From CALSMU01 sp965230225 (GTDB taxonomy: Bacteria > Bacteroidota > Bacteroidia > Flavobacteriales_D > Parvicellaceae), in assembly GCA_965230225.1 (NCBI GenBank), contig CBDDKM010000004.1, positions 62,001 through 126,000 on the forward strand: a stretch of DNA of 64,000 nucleotides. The letters run 5' to 3'. Each line of letters starts with the position of its first letter. Within the stretch, counting starts at the first letter, position 1. The notes under the pieces are model-generated. The model did not search any database, was not told the origin of the DNA, and was given only the letters and a program-made list of their open reading frames with translations. The translations under genes and the position numbers were made by a program. Below are positions 29,089-37,936 of this stretch, in pieces.

Positions 29089-29391
29089 TTAATACTCGCT
29101 GGCATCTCCACAAGGGTTGGAGTTTCGATCTATACCACAATGGTCGTTGGGTAGTGATTGATCATCCACAGTAATTAAATGATCCAAACGAATTATCATT
29201 CCTCTTTTTAGCTGAAGGTACTCGGCTTTTTCTTTGGTGAAAACATCTTCAATAATGTCTTTTACCTGATCTTCGTTTCCACTAGTATTTCGGAACCTAA
29301 TGTTCACCAAATCTCCCGTGGTGGCAAATGCCAATAGGCGGTCATAAAAGCCACATGCTATGGGTTGATATGAAGAATTGTTGTTATTCAT
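29089..29391 (-). CDS. Rof-like (Rho-binding antiterminator fold) protein
   Basis: A 100-residue cytoplasmic protein. YQPIACGFYDRLLAFATTGD followed by short strands with VFTKEKAEYLQLKRG and IIRLDHLITVD fits the Rof/YaeO family (Y-x-P-I-x-C-x-x-Y-D-x-L), Sm-like small barrels that inhibit Rho in Escherichia coli. The last 25 residues have Cys at 84 and 93 and are not part of the family core. The match is by motif only; Rho binding in this lineage is inferred. It is divergent from the lipoprotein gene at 29549. Confidence 0.65.
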   Translation of the reverse strand: MNNNNSSYQPIACGFYDRLLAFATTGDLVNIRFRNTSGNEDQVKDIIEDVFTKEKAEYLQLKRGMIIRLDHLITVDDQSLPNDHCGIDRNSNPCGDASEY

Positions 29392-29548
29392 TTAAAGGGC
29401 AAATTTAATGCAGATCAATTAAAAAGATTGTCGCTGGATATACCAATGTGCAATTTTTGAAAAAACCGAATGCATTGGTATGATTAGAAACATATAGACT
29501 CTTCTGTTTATGAGCCAAAACAGTTCTTAAATTTGATTAAAAAAAGTG

Positions 29549-30196
29549 ATGAAAAAGATATTATTAGTAACATTAGGAGTAGCCACATTATTAGGTGGAG
29601 CTGGATGTAAAAAGGGGAGCGAAGATCCATTGATCAGTATTAGAACAAGAACAAATAGATTAGTTGATGATTGGTTTGTAAACTCGGGAACCGTTACAGT
29701 TAATACCAGTTACCCTGGGTATTCTAATGTAACTACTTCTTCAATGGATTACGATGTACTCATCAATTCGTCTGATGGAAATTCCAGCGTTTGGAATGGA
29801 AGTACCAACTACAGTTTCCAAAATGACGGGTCGGTTCACATGAACTCATCTTATACCAACACTGGGAACACAACCCTTACTTTCTCAGGATCTAAAACCG
29901 GTACCTGGGCATGGATGGAAGCTACCGATGGAGACGGAACAGGTGGAGTAGGTGGAGATGATGGGTTTAAGAACAAAGAAAGAGTAGCGGTAACTTATAC
30001 TTACGAAAGTAACTCATCCAATTTAGGGTTTACTGATGCCAACATTAACGAAGTATACGAGTACGAACTGGTTCAGCTAAAAAAGCGCGATATGCGAATG
30101 GTGTATACCTATCGTTATGAAAATGGCGATACGTTAATTGTTGAGACTGGGGATTTATTCTTAAGGTCAAGCCACAAGTATGAAGCTCCACAATAG
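29549..30196 (+). CDS. Predicted lipoprotein, unknown function
   Basis: From the ATG at 29549 (a GTG directly before it is also in frame) the product has 215 residues, with a lipoprotein signal ending GGAGCKKG. The mature protein is beta-rich with many Ser/Thr/Asn/Gly residues: TRTNRLVDDWFVNSGTVTVN, DGSVHMNSSYTNTGNT, FSGSKTGTWAWMEATDGDG. This is the look of small lipocalin-like lipoproteins common in Bacteroidota. It converges on the SF2 helicase gene with a 3-nt gap. No enzymatic motif is visible. Confidence 0.78.
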   Translation: MKKILLVTLGVATLLGGAGCKKGSEDPLISIRTRTNRLVDDWFVNSGTVTVNTSYPGYSNVTTSSMDYDVLINSSDGNSSVWNGSTNYSFQNDGSVHMNSSYTNTGNTTLTFSGSKTGTWAWMEATDGDGTGGVGGDDGFKNKERVAVTYTYESNSSNLGFTDANINEVYEYELVQLKKRDMRMVYTYRYENGDTLIVETGDLFLRSSHKYEAPQ

Positions 30197-30199
30197 AAG

Positions 30200-31708
30200 C
30201 TACCAATAAGCTTTTACAATTTTTTGCTTAAGCTTTCTTCTGTAATCGTCCGAAAGCCATCTTAAGTAAGAATTAGTGCTCTTGCAAATGCAATAGGAGT
30301 AAGATTTGATTCTAGACTCGATATCCTCATCCAGAAGCTTTAGTAATTCTAAAGCTTCGCTTTTTTCGGAGCTATTATCCAAACAGATTTTAGCATGTTG
30401 TTCCAGGCTCTGGTCCAGTACTACACGCGGACGCTCTTTGTTTTGAAGAGCCTTTTTGTATGCTGCTCTAACATCAAACGAAATGTCTCGGGTATTGGAG
30501 AAACGTTGCCTTGTTTTTTCTGGCATTTCGTACACAAATTCGCGCTCCATGGCAAGGTCGTCTTGCAGGTTTTCGTAGTAGAGGAAAGGAGCCTTAAAAA
30601 TATGTTGCCAATCCACATAATCTTCCCATAAACCAAACCTACGAGCATTGTTACCCAGATCAATTACCTTAAATTCTTTCTTGTTGGGCAATGCACGCGA
30701 TCCTCTACCAATCATTTGGTGGTATAAGGTTAAACTCTTGGTGGCTCTGTTTAAAATAATGGTTTCTACCGAAGGTTCGTCAAAACCGGTGGTAAGAATA
30801 CTAACCGAAGTAAGAATAGCATCCGGCGTATTTTTAAACCATTCTAATATTTCTTTACGCTCTTTGGCACCCAAAGAGTGGTCCAGGTGGCGAATTTCGT
30901 AACCGGCCTTCTTAAAAATGGCCTCCACCATTAGGCTAGTGTTAATCCCATTGTTAAAAATAAGGGTCTTTTTTCCGAGACTTACTTCTTCGTAGGCGTA
31001 AAGCAGTTTACCCTGCATTAAAGTGTTAGTGTACAATCGCTCCGAAGAACTTACCGTATAGTCACCATTAATACCAACTTTTAAAGAACTTAATCGAACG
31101 TCGTAGCTATAGGTAGTTGCTTTCGATAAGTATCCGTTTTTAATTAAGTCGGAAATAGATTCTCCCACCAATAGCTCATCGTAATGATCCTTCATAGGAA
31201 GTTTTATGTTCGAGCTTAAAGGGGTAGCAGTAACTCCCAACATAAAAGAAGATTCAAAGTGCTTGAATAGTTTCCTGAAGGAATTGTAATGGGCCTCATC
31301 AATGATTACCATTCCAATGTCGTTGATCCAAAGTTGATCATCTTTTAGACGGTTGTTCAGTGTTTCCACCATGGCCACAAAACATTGGTACTGATCCTGA
31401 TCCTCCAGCGATTTTACTTCGGAGTTGATGATTTTATTTTTTACACCAAATACATCCAGCATTTTAGAGGTTTGCCCTAAAAGCTCAATTCTATGAGTCA
31501 GAATAAGAACTTTCTTCTTCTTCTCTGCAATGTATCTTCGGGTTATTTCCGAAAAAATAACTGTTTTTCCTCCTCCGGTGGGCAATTGATAAAGCAAGTT
31601 CCAGTCGTCGGTTCTTTCCTCCATTTTGGCAAACAGCTTCTCAATGGCCTTTTGCTGGTATCCATAAAGCTTTTTCCCTACAACCTGATCTGTTTTTTTT
31701 GCCTCCAT
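30200..31708 (-). CDS. DEAD/DEAH-box superfamily 2 helicase
   Basis: From the ATG at 31708 the product has 502 residues. SF2 motifs in order: LPTGGGKT (Walker A, 42-49), VLILTHRIEL (Ia), VIIDEAHYNSF (DEAH, 137-140), GVTATPL (motif III, 158-164), VSILTTGFDEPSVETIILNRAT (V) and YHQMIGRGSRALPNKKEF (VI). It belongs to the RecQ/SSL2/type III restriction-like group of DNA translocases (COG1061-like). After residue 400 comes a family-specific helical tail with a YCICKST pair of cysteines. No nuclease or methylase gene lies beside it, so it is more likely a housekeeping DNA helicase than part of a restriction system. Confidence 0.9.
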   Translation of the reverse strand: MEAKKTDQVVGKKLYGYQQKAIEKLFAKMEERTDDWNLLYQLPTGGGKTVIFSEITRRYIAEKKKKVLILTHRIELLGQTSKMLDVFGVKNKIINSEVKSLEDQDQYQCFVAMVETLNNRLKDDQLWINDIGMVIIDEAHYNSFRKLFKHFESSFMLGVTATPLSSNIKLPMKDHYDELLVGESISDLIKNGYLSKATTYSYDVRLSSLKVGINGDYTVSSSERLYTNTLMQGKLLYAYEEVSLGKKTLIFNNGINTSLMVEAIFKKAGYEIRHLDHSLGAKERKEILEWFKNTPDAILTSVSILTTGFDEPSVETIILNRATKSLTLYHQMIGRGSRALPNKKEFKVIDLGNNARRFGLWEDYVDWQHIFKAPFLYYENLQDDLAMEREFVYEMPEKTRQRFSNTRDISFDVRAAYKKALQNKERPRVVLDQSLEQHAKICLDNSSEKSEALELLKLLDEDIESRIKSYSYCICKSTNSYLRWLSDDYRRKLKQKIVKAYW

Positions 31709-31726
31709 CAATTACGAAAAATCGCG

Positions 31727-31734
31727 CAAAATTA
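31727..31734 (-). promoter_or_regulatory. Possible -7 element of the SF2 helicase gene
   Basis: Minus-strand TAATTTTG matches TAnnTTTG and would place the start of transcription about 10 nt before the ATG at 31708. No clear -33 element is visible. Confidence 0.35.
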
Positions 31735-31898
31735 CGGACTTTATTTGGTTGTTCAGGGGCATTTCTGAGAATAGTTTTATAAATCCACCAGAAACAATGG
31801 TTTAGAGTGGTAAATTTCAATTTCTCGATACAATTGCTAATTTTGTCAACCTTGTAATTTATGCGATTGTAAGCATTGATTTATTTTTGGAAAATTAG

Positions 31899-32519
31899 AT
31901 GAAGAAGTACCTCCATTTTTACTTTAACAAATACGTTTTGTCCGCAACGGGTAAGAAGAAGTATTTTATTTCCATAAGCTTTAAACATAAAGCACTTTGG
32001 TATAGAGTAGCTAAAGTGGGAACTCGTTCTATCAAGCAGCATTTGGAAGAAGACGCAGATGGAAATGTAATATACAGTTCGGAGGCACCATATAATCCAT
32101 CCTTGTATAAAGGGTATTTTAAATTTGCCTTTGTAAGAGAACCGCTAGATCGATTTGTTAGTGCCTGGAAGGATAAAGTTTTAGAAAGAAATTACTTTAA
32201 GTTTTCTGCGGAAGAGCACGAACGAATGAAAGACCTTGATCAGTTTATTACCTGGGTAGAAACATTGGATATAAGTACTTGCGATGAACACTTGAGAGAA
32301 CAAACTGCTCTTATTGATTTAGAGCAAGTGGACTATATCGGAAAGTTTGAGAATTTTAATCAGGATTTGATTTACGTCCTGGATAAATTGAATATCCCTA
32401 ACGATGTGGTTTATCACGAAAATAGAACTAAGAAAAAGACCGTTATTTTAACGGAAGAGCAAACCAATAAGCTCAAAAACATCTATAAAAACGACTACAA
32501 GAATTTCTATTCCAACTAA
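31899..32519 (+). CDS. Sulfotransferase family 2 (carbohydrate sulfotransferase-like)
   Basis: A 206-residue product. The PAPS-binding signatures are visible: KVGTRSIKQHL (39-49) as the 5'-phosphosulfate-binding loop and FVREPLDRFVSAW (78-90) as the 3'-phosphate-binding element with the conserved Arg and Ser. No signal peptide, as expected for cytoplasmic modification of a precursor glycan. It starts the glycan island and is followed after 14 nt by an FkbM-type methyltransferase gene on the same strand, so they are probably cotranscribed. The acceptor sugar is unknown. Sulfation of exported polysaccharide or O-antigen is the likely role. Confidence 0.85.
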   Translation: MKKYLHFYFNKYVLSATGKKKYFISISFKHKALWYRVAKVGTRSIKQHLEEDADGNVIYSSEAPYNPSLYKGYFKFAFVREPLDRFVSAWKDKVLERNYFKFSAEEHERMKDLDQFITWVETLDISTCDEHLREQTALIDLEQVDYIGKFENFNQDLIYVLDKLNIPNDVVYHENRTKKKTVILTEEQTNKLKNIYKNDYKNFYSN

Positions 32520-32533
32520 TACTACAACTCTCC

Positions 32534-33433
32534 ATGACCTTTATTTATCGCATTATATATCAACCGGGAATAAATTTAATTCTGAGATCATTAAACAAGC
32601 TGTTTAGCTTTGCTTTTCCAAAGGTGAAACTTCCTCCTTCAGGAAAAATAACCTTGCAATTAAAGGATGGGGATTCCATTAAGTTTTGTACCAATCAAAC
32701 AGATCCTGTTGGACAAAAAGTGTATTGGCATGGAGTGCATTATTACGAATACACAGAGATTTTTGAAGACATCATAAAAAACTGTAAAGGGTTTTTAGAT
32801 ATTGGTTCTAATGCGGGGTTGTATTCGATGATTGCTGCTAAGAAATCGAACGATATTCAAGTGATAGCATTTGACCCAACCAATGCTTCGAGCCATTATT
32901 TTAGAAGTAACATTGCCGCTAATAATTTTGAATCTAAAGTAAAATTCTTTCAAATGGCTATTTCCGATGTAAAGGGAATGATCAGCTTTTACGAGGTTCG
33001 AAATAAGAAGTATCCTTTCTTGAAACACAATTTAGGAGGTGCCGCAAGCGCAGTTAATAAGCCAAAAGAGTTCGAAGAGGTTAAGGTACCTTCAACTCCA
33101 CTAATTGATTTTTTACAAGAAAACAATCTGGAGGATTTACAGATTGATTTTGTTAAAATAGACGCAGAAGGGGTAGAACCATTAATCATTAAGGGGATGG
33201 ATGCTGTAATTAAGGAGCATCAACCGATTATTGTGTGCGAAATCCTATTCGGACAAATTGAAAAGGACCTGGAAGAGGTGTTTAGCAATTACCAGTATAG
33301 ATACTTCTTTCATACAGAAAATGGGTTAAAAGAAGTTGAGTCCATTGCAAGAGAAACAGATGATAATGTTCGTAATTGCTTCTTTGTTCCCGAATCAAAA
33401 ATGCACCTGATTCAAAAACACATCGTTAAATAA
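32534..33433 (+). CDS. FkbM-family methyltransferase
   Basis: A 299-residue product. The SAM-binding motif I is FLDIGSNAGLYS (88-98), motif II-like FDPTNAS follows, and DFVKIDAEGVEPLIIKGM near 196-215 is the FkbM-domain signature. FkbM enzymes O-methylate sugars or polyketides; beside a sulfotransferase and a glycosyltransferase, methylation of a surface glycan is most likely. It lies 14 nt after the sulfotransferase and converges on the glycosyltransferase gene with a 12-nt gap. Confidence 0.9.
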   Translation: MTFIYRIIYQPGINLILRSLNKLFSFAFPKVKLPPSGKITLQLKDGDSIKFCTNQTDPVGQKVYWHGVHYYEYTEIFEDIIKNCKGFLDIGSNAGLYSMIAAKKSNDIQVIAFDPTNASSHYFRSNIAANNFESKVKFFQMAISDVKGMISFYEVRNKKYPFLKHNLGGAASAVNKPKEFEEVKVPSTPLIDFLQENNLEDLQIDFVKIDAEGVEPLIIKGMDAVIKEHQPIIVCEILFGQIEKDLEEVFSNYQYRYFFHTENGLKEVESIARETDDNVRNCFFVPESKMHLIQKHIVK

Positions 33434-33445
33434 CTAAAGGAATTA

Positions 33446-34495
33446 TTAGCTGATTAATTGATTGACCAACTGAATTAGCTTTTCTCTTTCGTTTATTGGG
33501 TAATTTTGAATGATGTGCTCTCTCGCTTGTAGAGATCTGGTCTTCTTATCGCTAGATAAAGCTTCGTCAACGAGTTTTAGCAATTCATCGTCGTCTTTCT
33601 TTTTAAGTACAAAACCGCTATCTCCAATAATCTGAGGAATGGCAGCCACGTCCGAACCAATTGGAATACACCCGCAAAGCATAGCTTCGCAAATGGCACT
33701 TGGAAAGCCTTCGCAAATGGACAGCTGAAAATAAAATTCATGCGTACCGTATAAGTCTTTCAATTCCTCGTACGAAACAGACTCTATCATTTCAACATTG
33801 GAAGGAACATCTTTAACAGGAATATTATTGGCTGTTCCACCAACTATAGTAAACTTATATTCCGGTTTTGTTTTGGCCAGTGAAAAGATTAAATCGATTC
33901 CTTTTCGGTAGTAATTGGCATGATTAAGGTAGCCAACCGTAATAAACGAATTAGGAATCTTATCTTCCTTTCCCTGAAAAAGGTTATGGTCGTAACCATA
34001 GTGTAATTCGGTAAATCCAGCCTTTACTTTTGGGCAAAATTTAAGGTATCCTTGCTCTGGGTAATCATCATCAGTATAGGTGTATGGACCTTCCACAAGG
34101 CTTTTATGTACAGGAGAAAGATGTGTGGCCAACATGTAGGACCATTTGGTAAATACACCTAATAACTTCTTGTTGAAGTTTCCATAGTTAATGGAAGGAA
34201 AGCTAACACAGTCGCTACCTCCTAAAATAACCAACGATGGTTTTCCAAATACTTTCCCAAACAAGGAAGGCAAGAATGATTGATACCCTCCAAATTGTGT
34301 GATTAGGATACTGGAGCCAAATATTCCTCCAAATAGGAAAAAAAACTGCCTTAAAAACTGAAAGGGTAGTAGAGGTTTTTTCTGTGGGTTGAAAAAGAAT
34401 ACTTTCACTTCGAAATGCTTTTCCAGAAGAGCAACATCTTTTCTTACAAATGAAGAGTGAACGGAGTGGGTATAAAGTACTTTTTTCTTTTTCAT
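33446..34495 (-). CDS. Glycosyltransferase family 4-like (GT-B fold)
   Basis: A 349-residue product with a GT-B layout. The N-terminal half has KVLYTHSVHSSFVRKDV and a hydrophobic patch near 45-65 that may associate with the membrane. The C-terminal half has the hinge FITVGYLNHANYYRKGIDL, KFTIVGGTAN and the donor-binding motif SICEGFPSAICEAMLCGCIP, with the E-x7-E pair typical of GT4. It probably adds a sugar to a lipid-linked or polysaccharide precursor. Its start is 3 nt after the stop of the epimerase-like gene, so the two form an operon. Confidence 0.88.
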   Translation of the reverse strand: MKKKKVLYTHSVHSSFVRKDVALLEKHFEVKVFFFNPQKKPLLPFQFLRQFFFLFGGIFGSSILITQFGGYQSFLPSLFGKVFGKPSLVILGGSDCVSFPSINYGNFNKKLLGVFTKWSYMLATHLSPVHKSLVEGPYTYTDDDYPEQGYLKFCPKVKAGFTELHYGYDHNLFQGKEDKIPNSFITVGYLNHANYYRKGIDLIFSLAKTKPEYKFTIVGGTANNIPVKDVPSNVEMIESVSYEELKDLYGTHEFYFQLSICEGFPSAICEAMLCGCIPIGSDVAAIPQIIGDSGFVLKKKDDDELLKLVDEALSSDKKTRSLQAREHIIQNYPINEREKLIQLVNQLIS

Positions 34496-34498
34496 GAA

Positions 34499-35182
34499 TC
34501 AAGAGTGATATTTCTCTAGAAGTTGATCAATATAGTTAATCGAAAAATCTTTTTCCAGACTCGCCACTATTTCTTTAACATCACCAAGATCTATTTCTAC
34601 CGGAATTCCCTTAGGTTCCATTTGTAAGATGGCAGTTTTGTTAAGAAATGCTTCAATTCGCTGAACCATGTCCTCAATTCGATAGCTATTTAAACTACCA
34701 ATGTTAACTGTTGTATTTTGTATTCCCTTACTCAAAACCTTTCGAACAACATTGGCCATATCTTCTACATCCATAATGTTTCTGGTGGCGTATTTCCATA
34801 AGGTTAGTCGGTGTTCGTTTTTCACAGAATTAACCAGGTAGTTGAATATGGTATTATCGTTTCCACCTTTTCCGGTAATGTTGGATAATCGACAAATAAG
34901 GTAATTTGAAGAATGTTCCTTAATGAGTTCCTCAATAGCTGTTTTATGCTTTATATATGGTCGGTCCTGAACTGCTTCATCATAAATACTACAGGTACTG
35001 AAGTAAACAAATAACTGCTTGGGATATTTAGAAATGGTGTCTAGTACCAGTTTTTTTTCTCTTTCAAATGGAGCTGGGTTTCTTTCCAGAGAATTGGATA
35101 CACCGGAAGCGAAAATGAGAATGGAATCATTATCCATAAAGTCATTAAACTCTCGTGCCAATAAACCGTTACCAATTACCAT
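34499..35182 (-). CDS. NAD-dependent epimerase/dehydratase-like protein
   Basis: A 227-residue product, short for the extended SDR family. The N-terminus MVIGNGLLAREF gives a reduced glycine motif (GNGLLA). The active-site region has YFSTCSIYDEA, and Tyr and Lys occur as YIKHKTAIEELI (Y-x-x-x-K). RNIMDVEDMANVV is the family's conserved block before the C-terminal lobe. It may make or reduce a nucleotide-sugar for the glycosyltransferase encoded 3 nt downstream. Because the usual beta-1 strand is nearly absent before GNG, the cofactor site may be trimmed. Confidence 0.8.
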   Translation of the reverse strand: MVIGNGLLAREFNDFMDNDSILIFASGVSNSLERNPAPFEREKKLVLDTISKYPKQLFVYFSTCSIYDEAVQDRPYIKHKTAIEELIKEHSSNYLICRLSNITGKGGNDNTIFNYLVNSVKNEHRLTLWKYATRNIMDVEDMANVVRKVLSKGIQNTTVNIGSLNSYRIEDMVQRIEAFLNKTAILQMEPKGIPVEIDLGDVKEIVASLEKDFSINYIDQLLEKYHS

Positions 35183-35351
35183 TTAATACTTTCTTCTAAT
35201 CGTGTTAATCAGCTTATAAAAAAGCCTGATAAACCGCCAAAGTTAATTAAATATTCTCCTGTAGAAATAAGAGTTAAATTCTTTATGGTATTATTATGTT
35301 TTTCCCAATGAATAGCAAAAGATTATGAATCTCCATTTTAATAATTATTAA

Positions 35352-35359
35352 TACCTTTA
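35352..35359 (+). promoter_or_regulatory. Possible -7 element of the tRNA-SDR-LRR cassette
   Basis: TACCTTTA differs from TAnnTTTG by its last base. It ends 5 nt before the first paired base of the tRNA-like gene, so transcription would begin at or within a few bases of the mature RNA 5' end. No clear -33 element is visible; the 182-nt gap before it (35183-35364) shows nothing else recognisable. Confidence 0.4.
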
Positions 35360-35365
35360 ATTTCG

Positions 35366-35438
35366 GAGGGTGTAGCTCAGCTGGAAGAGCGCCTGCTCTG
35401 CAAGCAGGAGGACGTTGGTTCGAGTCCAACCGCCTTCC
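35366..35438 (+). tRNA. tRNA-Ala(TGC)-like gene at the head of the SDR-LRR cassette
   Basis: Full cloverleaf: acceptor GAGGGTG/CGCCTTC (two G-U pairs), D-arm GCTC/GAGC with G18G19 and A14/A21, anticodon arm CCTGC/GCAGG with loop TCTGCAA, T-arm GTTGG/CCAAC with TTCGA, Levitt pair G15-C48. The central loop triplet is TGC (Ala). Odd points: position 33 is C rather than the near-universal T; base 73 is C and could pair with the G at 35365, giving an 8-bp acceptor; no CCA follows that stem. The SDR gene starts 17 nt after it. Confidence 0.8.
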
Positions 35439-35455
35439 AATTTTAATACAGTAGA

Positions 35456-36760
35456 ATGATATCAAAAGAAGATTGGGAGTTATGCATTAAAGTTTTACAA
35501 CAGGTAAAGCGAAATCCAGATATAGCTTCTGATAATGATGAATTCAAGGGCTTGGTGAGCAGTATCTATAAAATAGCTAGAAAGGAGCGCAGAAAGCAAA
35601 ACAAGGAAGAGGATAGAGCATCAGATGCTATTAGCAAACACTCCACTTATATTTTTCAGAAGAATGATGAGAACAATTTAGAGGAAGTTAAGCTGATAGG
35701 AAATGGAGAATATTCGGAGTTAAAAAGACCTCAATCTTGTTATATCTGTAAGGTTCCTTACACCAGAATGCACTCGTTTTATCATTCGTTATGTCCTGAT
35801 TGTTCTGAGTTAAATTTTCTTAAAAGAAATCAAAGTGCTGATCTTACTGGAAGAGTATGCTTATTGACTGGAGGAAGAATTAAAATTGGATTTGAAATAG
35901 CATTAAGAATCCTAAGAGCAGGGGGGACTTTAATTGTTACTACTCGGTTTCCGGAAGATGCTAAACAACGATTTCAACAACAAAAGGATTATGAAAGATG
36001 GTCTTCGAACCTGAAAATATATGGGTTGGATTTGAGGAGCTTTATGCAAGTGGAACAATTTGTAGAGCAAGTTTATGCCGAGTATAGTTCGTTAGATATT
36101 ATCATAAACAATGCAGCTCAAACCATTCATCGTCCCATCGAATTTTACTCTCATTTACTTAAATCTGAGCCTGTACAATACTTAGTAGATCATTCCAGAG
36201 CTTTACCTCAGTTTACAGAGTTTTTTCCTGAAAACAAGATGGACAAACACCAACAACAGGTGGATTTAAGGGAAACGAACAGTTGGAAATTAAAGTTGGA
36301 TGAGGTTTCTGTAAAAGAAATGGTGGAGGTTCAATTGGTCAATTCAATTGCTCCTTTTACCCTCAATAGTAAATTAAAACCGCTATTGTTAAAATCCAAT
36401 TTCTACCGAAAATTCATTGTAAATGTATCTGCAATGGAGGGAAAATTTAATAGAAGTTTTAAATCCGTATTTCATCCTCATACCAACATGGGAAAAGCAG
36501 CTTTAAATATGATGACAAGAACTTCGGGAGAGGATTATGCACAAGATAATATATACATGACCAGCGTAGATACTGGTTGGATTACTGATGAGAATCCACA
36601 TCCGATCAAATCAAAAATGAGGGAAAACGGATTTGTAACACCAATTGATATTGTAGATGGAGCTTGTAGAGTTCTGGATCCGGTATTTAGAGGGATTAAT
36701 AGTGAGGAGATTCCTTACTATGGTGTATTTTTAAAGGACTATAAAATTACAGATTGGTAA
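35456..36760 (+). CDS. Zinc-knuckle short-chain dehydrogenase-like protein of the tRNA cassette
   Basis: 434 residues. Residues 5-48 are a short helical motif (W-x4-KVL-x7-P) that recurs twice in the protein at 38050. Residues 95-116 form a Cys4 knuckle (CYIC and CPDC, with His106 and His110 between). From 130 an SDR fold follows: TGGRIKIG (138-145) as glycine motif, LDIIINNAAQT (213-223), NVSAMEG with Ser325, then HTNMGKAAL where Lys347 is kept but the usual Tyr four residues earlier is Thr343; VDTGW (371-375). It ends FLKDYKITDW. It probably binds NAD(P), but a classical reductase step is doubtful. The gene lies 17 nt after a tRNA and its stop overlaps the LRR start (TAATG). Confidence 0.82.
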   Translation: MISKEDWELCIKVLQQVKRNPDIASDNDEFKGLVSSIYKIARKERRKQNKEEDRASDAISKHSTYIFQKNDENNLEEVKLIGNGEYSELKRPQSCYICKVPYTRMHSFYHSLCPDCSELNFLKRNQSADLTGRVCLLTGGRIKIGFEIALRILRAGGTLIVTTRFPEDAKQRFQQQKDYERWSSNLKIYGLDLRSFMQVEQFVEQVYAEYSSLDIIINNAAQTIHRPIEFYSHLLKSEPVQYLVDHSRALPQFTEFFPENKMDKHQQQVDLRETNSWKLKLDEVSVKEMVEVQLVNSIAPFTLNSKLKPLLLKSNFYRKFIVNVSAMEGKFNRSFKSVFHPHTNMGKAALNMMTRTSGEDYAQDNIYMTSVDTGWITDENPHPIKSKMRENGFVTPIDIVDGACRVLDPVFRGINSEEIPYYGVFLKDYKITDW

Positions 36761-37932
36761 TGCCGATAAACATTTCTACCATACATTGTCCTGTTAGTCA
36801 GGAGGATTTAAACATTGGTTATCCGGTGGAGGAACTGAATGAGCTGGTAGCTTATTTGGAGGAAGACTTACACTCGAATGATGATGTAACCTTTAAGCGG
36901 GGTACTGTAAGCAAAAGAGCCCAGTTGGATTGTTGTAAACAAGCTTTAGGTCCTCAGGGAGCTACGGTTTTATCAGAGGCATTAAAGAATAATACGCACG
37001 TTAAAAGTGTGCTAATGGGTACAGGTGGTATAGGAAATGTAGGAGCCAAAAGTGTGGCTGATTTAATTCAGGCCAATGAGAATATTAGTACCGTCTACCT
37101 GGGGTGTAATTATATAGAGGAAGAAGGAACAAAGCACCTTACACAAGCCATGGAGAACAATAATTCGGTTAGAGCACTATGGTTAAAAAGGAACCCGATT
37201 GGACCAGAAGGAGCAAAATTGGTGGCCGGATTATTAACTCAAAATAGAAACTTAAGAACAATAGACCTTACGAATACTCTAATAGGTAAAGAAGGGTTGA
37301 AACTGATATTGGATGTTATTATCGAAAACAATTATCCGGTAGAACGGATGTTTTTAGGTGGTAACTATTTTGATGAAAACTCTGCTAAATTGATTAGTCA
37401 ATTGATACTGAAGAATAGTTTTATTGAAGAGTTATATATCAGTGCAAACCCTTTTGGAACCAATGGAATTAGATCAATAATTGATGCGGTTGCTGAAAAA
37501 GATCAAATAGCATTTTTAGCACTCCAAAGTTGCGAATTGAGCAATGATGGCCTATCGTATTTGTTCAGGAGTTTTACCTCTTTAAAAAACTTGAAATATT
37601 TAAATTTAGGAAGAGATTTATCTGCAAGAGTACTGAAAGTGAAAGAAAACAAGCTTGATGATCACTCTTTGATTGATCTCTGCCGTTTGATTGAAGAAAA
37701 CAGGAGTATTCAGGTATTAGATATTACAGTAAATGAATTTAGCTCACAAGGTGTTAGAGAAATTGAAAAATCGGTAATGCAAAATGAGACTTTGCAAAGA
37801 TTATCTTTGGGAAAAGGAATTCATGGGAGAGTAAAGAAGAATATAAATGAAAAATTAAAGGCTAATAAATCTAGCTCAATACCTTTGAGAAGAGCACAAG
37901 ATATAGTAGACATTATTAGCTTGTACAGGTAA
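36760..37932 (+). CDS. Ribonuclease-inhibitor-type leucine-rich repeat protein
   Basis: From the ATG at 36760, which shares its A with the SDR stop, the product has 390 residues. After about 60 unassigned residues there are about nine LRRs of 28 residues of the ribonuclease inhibitor/RanGAP type (NISTVYLGCNYIEEEGTKHL, SVRALWLKRNPIGPEGAKLV, FIEELYISANPFGTNGI). There is no signal peptide or membrane segment, so it is a cytoplasmic binding scaffold. The second tRNA-like gene starts 4-5 nt after its stop codon. RI-type LRRs bind proteins, and some RNA-handling enzymes; a role in holding the SDR protein or a tRNA-processing partner is inference from the context. Confidence 0.85.
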   Translation: MPINISTIHCPVSQEDLNIGYPVEELNELVAYLEEDLHSNDDVTFKRGTVSKRAQLDCCKQALGPQGATVLSEALKNNTHVKSVLMGTGGIGNVGAKSVADLIQANENISTVYLGCNYIEEEGTKHLTQAMENNNSVRALWLKRNPIGPEGAKLVAGLLTQNRNLRTIDLTNTLIGKEGLKLILDVIIENNYPVERMFLGGNYFDENSAKLISQLILKNSFIEELYISANPFGTNGIRSIIDAVAEKDQIAFLALQSCELSNDGLSYLFRSFTSLKNLKYLNLGRDLSARVLKVKENKLDDHSLIDLCRLIEENRSIQVLDITVNEFSSQGVREIEKSVMQNETLQRLSLGKGIHGRVKKNINEKLKANKSSSIPLRRAQDIVDIISLYR

Positions 37933-37936
37933 TATG

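Noticed and set aside
35283..35465. 60-codon minus-strand ORF with an LDSNQRPPACRAGALP stretch
   Set aside because: It is the antisense reading of the tRNA-Ala-like gene, a well-known annotation artefact.
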